Assembly: GCA_964563105.1 (NCBI GenBank)
Contig: CAZLXM010000076.1
Location: 1-18,720 of the forward strand
Source: CAYVTV01 sp964563105
GTDB lineage: Bacteria > Bacteroidota > Bacteroidia > Bacteroidales > GCA-2748055
Direction: 5' to 3'
DNA: 18,720 nt
Positions 14,122 through 18,720 of this stretch are shown one piece after another. The number at the start of each line of letters is the position of its first letter. The stretch's first letter is position 1. The notes under the pieces were generated by a model. That model ran no database searches. It was not told the DNA's origin and was given only the letters and a program-made list of their open reading frames with translations. The translations under genes and the position numbers were made by a program.

Positions 14122-16500
14122 ATGATGTGCCCTCAAATTAAAAAATTGTTCCATTTTCCTATGATTTTAATTTTCCTGTTTGTTTTAATAGCAGGAAATT
14201 TAATGGCTCAGACTCTCCCTTATAAAAATCCTGAACTGAGTGTTGAGGAACGTGTGAATGACCTGCTTCAGCGTATGACTATTGAAGAGAAGGTAAGCCA
14301 GATGTTGAAATTGACTCTGGAGAACATAAAAAGGGATGAACATGGGAAAGTGCCGGAAGGAGCCATGGAACAGCTCTTTAAAGGTGAGAGTATTGGCTGC
14401 CTCGATCCTCCAAGGACAGACATAGAAGATATTGCAATTATTTCAGAAGCTGCAGATAAATACCTCAGGGCCAAAACCAGGTTAGGGATTCCTGCAATTC
14501 AGGTAGAACTGGGTGGAATGCATGGATTATTGGCATTAGGGGCAACTAATTTCCCACAGGTAATAGGACAGGGCAGTACATGGAATACGGAACTGATCAG
14601 GCAAATGGCTGAAGTTATTGCATATGAAGGCTGCTTAATTGGCTGCGATCAGGCTTTTTCACCATTATGCGATATTGCAAGAGATCCCAGATATGGCAGA
14701 GTAGAGGAATGTTTCGGAGAAGATCCGTATTTAGTTGCAGAAATGGCAAAAGCTTATATAATTGGTATGCAGGGTGATCCTAAAATAACTCTAAATAAAA
14801 TTCCCGATAATCATATTATAAGTACTGCAAAACATTATGTTGGATATAGCACACCTGTTGCAGGAATTAATATTTCTCCCGTGGAAGTTGGCCCGAGAGA
14901 TTTCAGGGATTTGCATTTATATCCTTTTAAAAAAGCAGTAAAAGAAGCTAATGTTTATTCCATTATGCCAGCCTATAATGAGCTAAATGGTGTGCCCGTA
15001 CATGCCAGTGAATACCTGCTCAGGGATATTTTGCGCGGGGAACTTGGTTTTAATGGATATGTTTTTGCCGATTATGGAGCAGTTAGTATGCTGTTTAACA
15101 GACACAAAATAACCTCAAATAAGGCTGAAACAGCATTACTTGCACTGAAAGCCGGTGTTGATCAGGAAGGAAGTAACTGGGCATACTCGGAGCTCATAAA
15201 TCTGGCAAAAAACGATAAAAAAGTTGAAGCACTGGTTGACGAATCAGTTAAAAATATCCTTAGAGTAAAATTTAAAGCAGGATTATTTGATAAGCCTTAT
15301 ACAAAGCCGGTACAATTGGCTGAACTTTGTCATACGAAAGAATTTATAAAACTCGCCGGAAAAGTAGCTGAAGAATCTATTATTCTTCTCAAAAACGAAA
15401 ATAATTTGTTACCCCTGAAACTTGAGCAACTAAAGTCAATTGCCGTTATCGGCCCCAATGCAAACCAGGTCCAATATGGCGATTACAGTATAACCAAAGA
15501 TAATTCATCGGGAGTTACAATCCTTCAGGGTATAAAGAACATAGCAGGTGATAAAGTGAAAATAAATTATGCAAAAGGATGCGGTATTACTGATCTCGAC
15601 AAAAGCGGGTTTAAAGAGGCTGTGAAAGCAGCAAAGAAAAGCGATGTTGTAATATTGGTCATTGGAGGCACGAGTATGTCATTATCAGGTATGGGATGGG
15701 GAGAACTCGCAGATGAAGGGGCATATCCAACCTGCGGCGAGGGATATGACAGATCGGAACTTACACCACCAGGGGTACAGCCTGAATTGATACAGGCTAT
15801 CCATAAAACCGGAAAACCTGTAGTACTCGTTATGGTTCATGGCAGAACTTATAGTATAAAATGGGAAAAGGAAAATATCCCGTCAATACTTGAAGCCTGG
15901 TACCCGGGAGAAGAAGGAGGCAACGCAGTAGCCCGTATATTATTTGGTGAATCCGTGCCTTCAGGAAAACTAACAGTTTCAGTTCCGCAAAGTGTGGGCC
16001 ATGTTCCGGTATTCTATAATTATAAGCCATCCGGAAGAGGTGTTTACCATAAACCAGGGACACCGGAAAATCCGGGACGTGATTATGTATTTTCATCAAC
16101 AGACCCCTTATGGCCCTTTGGCTTCGGCCTGAGCTATACCCAGTTTGAATATTCTGATCTGAAAATCGTAAAAAAGGAATTAACAGAAAAAGACAATATC
16201 GAGTTAAGCGTTAAAATCAAAAATATTGGAAAAGTAACAGGGAAAGAAGTTGTTCAATTATATATCAATGATAAGATCAGTTCTGTTACCACGCCGGTAA
16301 AAGTCCTGAAAGGATTTAAAAAGCCGGAGATTAAACCGGGAGAATCAGTAATTGTAAATTTCACACTTCCCTGTGAAGAACTCGGTTTGTGGGATATAAA
16401 TATGAATTATGTAGTGGAACCGGGTGAATTTGAAATAATGATAGGGGCTTCATCTGATGATATCCGACTGAAAGATGTAATTAATATTGTTAAAATGTGA
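14122..16500 (+). CDS. GH3 beta-glucosidase-like glycoside hydrolase, exported
   Basis: This 792-residue GH3 enzyme has the usual three-part layout. A signal peptide ends around MAQT (about 28-31). The TIM-barrel domain starts at LPYKNPELSVEERV and carries RDPRYGRVEECFGEDPYL (188-205), KHYVGY (237-242) and PAYNELNGVP. The nucleophile region GYVFADYGAV has D317. The GH3 C-terminal domain at about 415-670 has GEGYDRSEL around E540, where the acid/base glutamate often lies, then AWYPGEEGGNAVA. A fibronectin-III-like domain follows PLWPFGFGLSYTQFEY to the end. The length is normal for BglX-like enzymes, which release terminal beta-glucose from the non-reducing end. The usual SDW/SDY nucleophile block is ADY here, an accepted variant. 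Two ATG codons are adjacent at the start. Substrate is not fixed by sequence; the ceramidase-like neighbour suggests glycosphingolipids. Confidence 0.93.
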   Translation: MMCPQIKKLFHFPMILIFLFVLIAGNLMAQTLPYKNPELSVEERVNDLLQRMTIEEKVSQMLKLTLENIKRDEHGKVPEGAMEQLFKGESIGCLDPPRTDIEDIAIISEAADKYLRAKTRLGIPAIQVELGGMHGLLALGATNFPQVIGQGSTWNTELIRQMAEVIAYEGCLIGCDQAFSPLCDIARDPRYGRVEECFGEDPYLVAEMAKAYIIGMQGDPKITLNKIPDNHIISTAKHYVGYSTPVAGINISPVEVGPRDFRDLHLYPFKKAVKEANVYSIMPAYNELNGVPVHASEYLLRDILRGELGFNGYVFADYGAVSMLFNRHKITSNKAETALLALKAGVDQEGSNWAYSELINLAKNDKKVEALVDESVKNILRVKFKAGLFDKPYTKPVQLAELCHTKEFIKLAGKVAEESIILLKNENNLLPLKLEQLKSIAVIGPNANQVQYGDYSITKDNSSGVTILQGIKNIAGDKVKINYAKGCGITDLDKSGFKEAVKAAKKSDVVILVIGGTSMSLSGMGWGELADEGAYPTCGEGYDRSELTPPGVQPELIQAIHKTGKPVVLVMVHGRTYSIKWEKENIPSILEAWYPGEEGGNAVARILFGESVPSGKLTVSVPQSVGHVPVFYNYKPSGRGVYHKPGTPENPGRDYVFSSTDPLWPFGFGLSYTQFEYSDLKIVKKELTEKDNIELSVKIKNIGKVTGKEVVQLYINDKISSVTTPVKVLKGFKKPEIKPGESVIVNFTLPCEELGLWDINMNYVVEPGEFEIMIGASSDDIRLKDVINIVKM

Positions 16501-16836
16501 TTATATTAAAAATGTTCCGGAGAATAACTTTAAATATATTACCCAATGCGGTATTAAGATGATTGTTCCGGCAAAAGAAAACTTAGTTTGTGAGGTAAGA
16601 AATTTATAAGAAATTTGTTAGAAAATTACATTAGACTTAACTGTCTATCAATTAAAAATTTTAACAAATTATAAACATCCCTTATAAATTTCAGTTGTAC
16701 AAAATGACTCACTATTTATTATACCCATCTTTAAATCTCTAAATCCGTCTCCGGGTTTGTATTTTATTCACAAAATCACAGAACTCTGATTTACCATTTC
16801 AACTTATGATATGCTTTCACCTTTATCCTGACTTTT
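16501..16836. other. Convergent AT-rich intergenic region
   Basis: This 336-bp spacer lies between the stop codons of the GH3 gene and the PHP-like gene, which converge here. No gene, RNA, clear hairpin terminator or mobile element is visible; only short AT-rich repeats such as AAGAAATTTATAAGAAATTT near 16598-16617. Confidence 0.5.
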
Positions 16837-18097
16837 TTAATTTTCATCAAACCAAATTGGATTTGTGAAAATAAAATCTCCATCCTTGTAATAACATTCA
16901 AATCTAACATATGTAATACCTTTTTCAATTGTTTTTGTAATCTCTGATAAATTGGCAAATGTCTCTGTATCAATATTTGTAATAACATTAATAGAAGATG
17001 GAAGGCCTGAAACAGACAGATTCACGACATCATCTTGTATGGACAAATCTTTGATATATTGATCGCCATAACCGGCAGCATAGTATGCTCCATTTATATA
17101 AGCATCCAGAGCAGCTTCCTGTTTCTGAATCATTGTCAAAGAATTAAAAGATGGATCAAAATATAATACATTGCAGCCCCTGACTCTATCATCAACAGCA
17201 TCTTTAATATATGAAGGCCAATCAACAACAGCAACACCAAAAAGTCTGTATCCGGCCCGCAAAAGATCATCATATAACTTCCTGTTTAATATATTTTCGG
17301 CTTCTCCCCCATTCATTCCCATATTAAATATTTCTATTGCTTTAATTATTCCTTTTGATTTATCTATTGCTGATTTTGCAGAATTAAAATTTCTCCTGGG
17401 ATGATTTAATGTGCCAAATACCTTCTCCGCGAAAAGAAGATTATTATTAACCCCATTCAAAATAGTTTCATAACTTGTTTGCTTATGTGTGTTTCTCCAT
17501 TCANNNNNNNNNNATCCTGAGGAAAATTTGCGACAGTACTTGGAATTCCCCATCCAACATCACAAAACAAACTGCCAACATAACAAGTATGATAATTTAA
17601 ATCTGTAAGATTTACAATTTCTGCATTTGGGAGGGCAATTAAATCCGAAATTTTAACTCTTTGCCCATCAATATCAGTAAAATCTTCAAAAGATGTAGTT
17701 GTGAATACCTTAGTAATCTTATTTAAACGAATAGCATCCTCAAAATCCTCATATTCATAACTAGCCCCGGTTAAAGGATAGGTCGGTACAGAAGGTTGAT
17801 AATTAGTGATCGCAAATATCCTTATTCCACGATTGTAGGCAAACTCCAAATTAGCCTGTGTTCGAATATGTTCGTGCGTAATTCCCTTTAACCGCAGAAA
17901 AGAAGAAAAATTAATATTTTGATAAGGATTAATTATTTTTAAAGCGGGCTTATTATAAAAAGCACAATCATCAATTTTACCAGCTTTAATTTCTGTAACG
18001 AAACCATAATTATAATCGTCATCTTTCAGTTCTTGTGAAGAAGCAATGAAAAAATTGACTGATAATGATAAAAAAAAGTAAGAATAATCTTATTCAT
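16837..18097 (-). CDS. Exported PHP-like phosphoesterase protein, split by a gap and a frameshift
   Basis: Three pieces read as one protein. ATG at 18097 gives MNKIILTFF and then goes out of frame at an eight-A run (18070-18077). With one more base it continues LSLSVNFFIASSQ, a normal signal peptide. The second frame runs from there to the ten-N gap at 17504-17513, and the third from the gap to the stop at 16837. PHP-superfamily features are GITHEHIRTQ (H-x-H metal motif), RIFAITN, GTLNHPRRNF and IKAIEIFNMGMN. The usual AITDH is AITNY and the late GxDxH site reads VVDWPSY, so some metal ligands are replaced and activity is uncertain. The frame change at the gap only means that its true length is unknown. 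The A-run shift may be sequencing error, slippage or real inactivation. Confidence 0.65.
17504..17513. other. Assembly gap (ten N) inside the PHP-like gene
   Basis: Ten unknown bases split the PHP-like coding region between NFPQD and EWRNTHKQ. The flanking reading frames differ, which is expected if the placeholder length is arbitrary. Confidence 0.95.
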
Positions 18098-18233
18098 ATC
18101 GATACAATTTTTACTTAAAGCGCGGAATAATCCGGAAATAATTAAGTTTCATAACTAACCTCAGCTATAGAGGCTTTTAAGTATATGAATACAATCTTGG
18201 AAGCTGTAGCCGAGATAACAAACGCTAATTTTA

Positions 18234-18720
18234 TTATAAAATCCCATTGGGATCAATAATTTCATAAGTTTCAGCTTTCATGTGATCTGCAGGGTTTACA
18301 ATATTCGGTGAAGGGAAAGTCCCGGGATAAGCTTCATTTATAGCTATTGCTGCAAGCTCGGAACAGTAAATGGCTTTGTCATCTTCAGATTTAAACAGGT
18401 TTATTTTTAACAAAATTTTTGCAATCCATAAAGGTAAATTCTCATATTGATACCTCACTCCACCATAAGACACTATTTTTTTACTCATTCTGTCAATCAT
18501 ATCTTCAGTAAAGCCTCTTTTATCCCTTAAAATAACAAACTGATCATGCTTCAAATATTCGGAATCTTCAATTGGATAAACCCTTGTCCCCCAAGCAAGG
18601 GCTTCAGCAATCCATATTTCATTCCAAACGTTTATAACTACAGCATTATGTGAGAATTGAGGAGTTTTCTTACTATAAAGTTTCATAAAAAATCTTATAG
18701 CCTTTGATATGAACTTATCA
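18234..18720 (-). CDS. YiiX/NlpC-P60-like permuted papain-fold protein, 5' end off the right edge
   Basis: The frame is open to the right edge, reading DKFISKAIRFF before the internal MKLYSKKTPQFSH at 18686, so that ATG is probably not the start. SHNAVVI holds the likely catalytic histidine, WIAEALAWGTRVYPIE follows, and YCSELAAIAINEAYPG holds the likely catalytic cysteine. PSPNIVNPADHM comes near the end. The His-before-Cys order marks the circularly permuted NlpC/P60 group (YiiX/YaeF), proposed to cut amide or acyl bonds in peptidoglycan or lipids. It lies 136 bp upstream of the PHP-like start on the same strand, so cotranscription is possible but not shown. Any N-terminal signal sequence is outside the window. 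Confidence 0.75.
   Translation of the reverse strand, partial: DKFISKAIRFFMKLYSKKTPQFSHNAVVINVWNEIWIAEALAWGTRVYPIEDSEYLKHDQFVILRDKRGFTEDMIDRMSKKIVSYGGVRYQYENLPLWIAKILLKINLFKSEDDKAIYCSELAAIAINEAYPGTFPSPNIVNPADHMKAETYEIIDPNGIL

Noticed and set aside
15830..16099. An 89-codon minus-strand frame
   Set aside because: It is antisense to the conserved GH3 C-terminal domain.

Overview
This window looks like a piece of a Bacteroidota chromosome, probably a draft or metagenome assembly. The base composition is AT-rich. The families present (exported proteins with N-termini ending FAQ or MAQ, an SpvB/RHS giant, GH3, VapBC-like and IS982 remnants, DUF2158) fit that phylum. Two runs of ten N mark scaffold joins at 13913-13922 and 17504-17513. 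The phylum call is inference from protein style, not from a marker gene.

Region 1 (1-5765, minus strand) is the N-terminal 1,921 codons of a giant Tc-toxin B/SpvB-type protein with a beta-propeller and an RHS shell. It runs off the left edge, so its C-terminal core and any toxin tip are not visible. Region 2 (about 5780-11880, genes all on the minus strand) is an accessory block. It holds defence-like and nuclease-like genes separated by long imperfect palindromes. From right to left it contains: a 76-residue triple-repeat protein with a GIY-YIG-like protein; a small hydrophobic frame and the 3' end of a tRNA; a DUF2158 (YodC-like) protein with a PD-(D/E)XK restriction-type nuclease; a reverse transcriptase of the phage-defence (Abi/UG/DRT) type; and then a graveyard of broken genes at 6063-7825. 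The graveyard holds a truncated exported protein, an IS982 transposase remnant, an intact antitoxin with a dead PIN toxin, and a dead PD-(D/E)XK-like gene. Three palindromes begin just past the stop codon of a gene or gene remnant. This gives a repeated gene-plus-palindrome layout resembling an integron cassette array, although no integrase lies in the window.

Region 3 (12238-16500, plus strand) has two exported catabolic enzymes, a neutral/alkaline ceramidase-like protein and a GH3 beta-glucosidase-like protein. Together they could strip glucose and the fatty acid from glucosylceramide-type lipids. They are separated by about 250 bp and an assembly gap, so a shared operon is not proven.

Region 4 (16837-18720, minus strand) has an exported PHP-like protein, split by the second assembly gap and by an apparent frameshift in an eight-A run inside its signal peptide. 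Upstream of it lies the 3' part of a YiiX/NlpC-P60-like permuted papain-fold protein that runs off the right edge.

The most promising parts for new biology are the defence-like cassette block, especially the reverse transcriptase and the two uncharacterised two-gene modules, and the palindromic elements that punctuate it.
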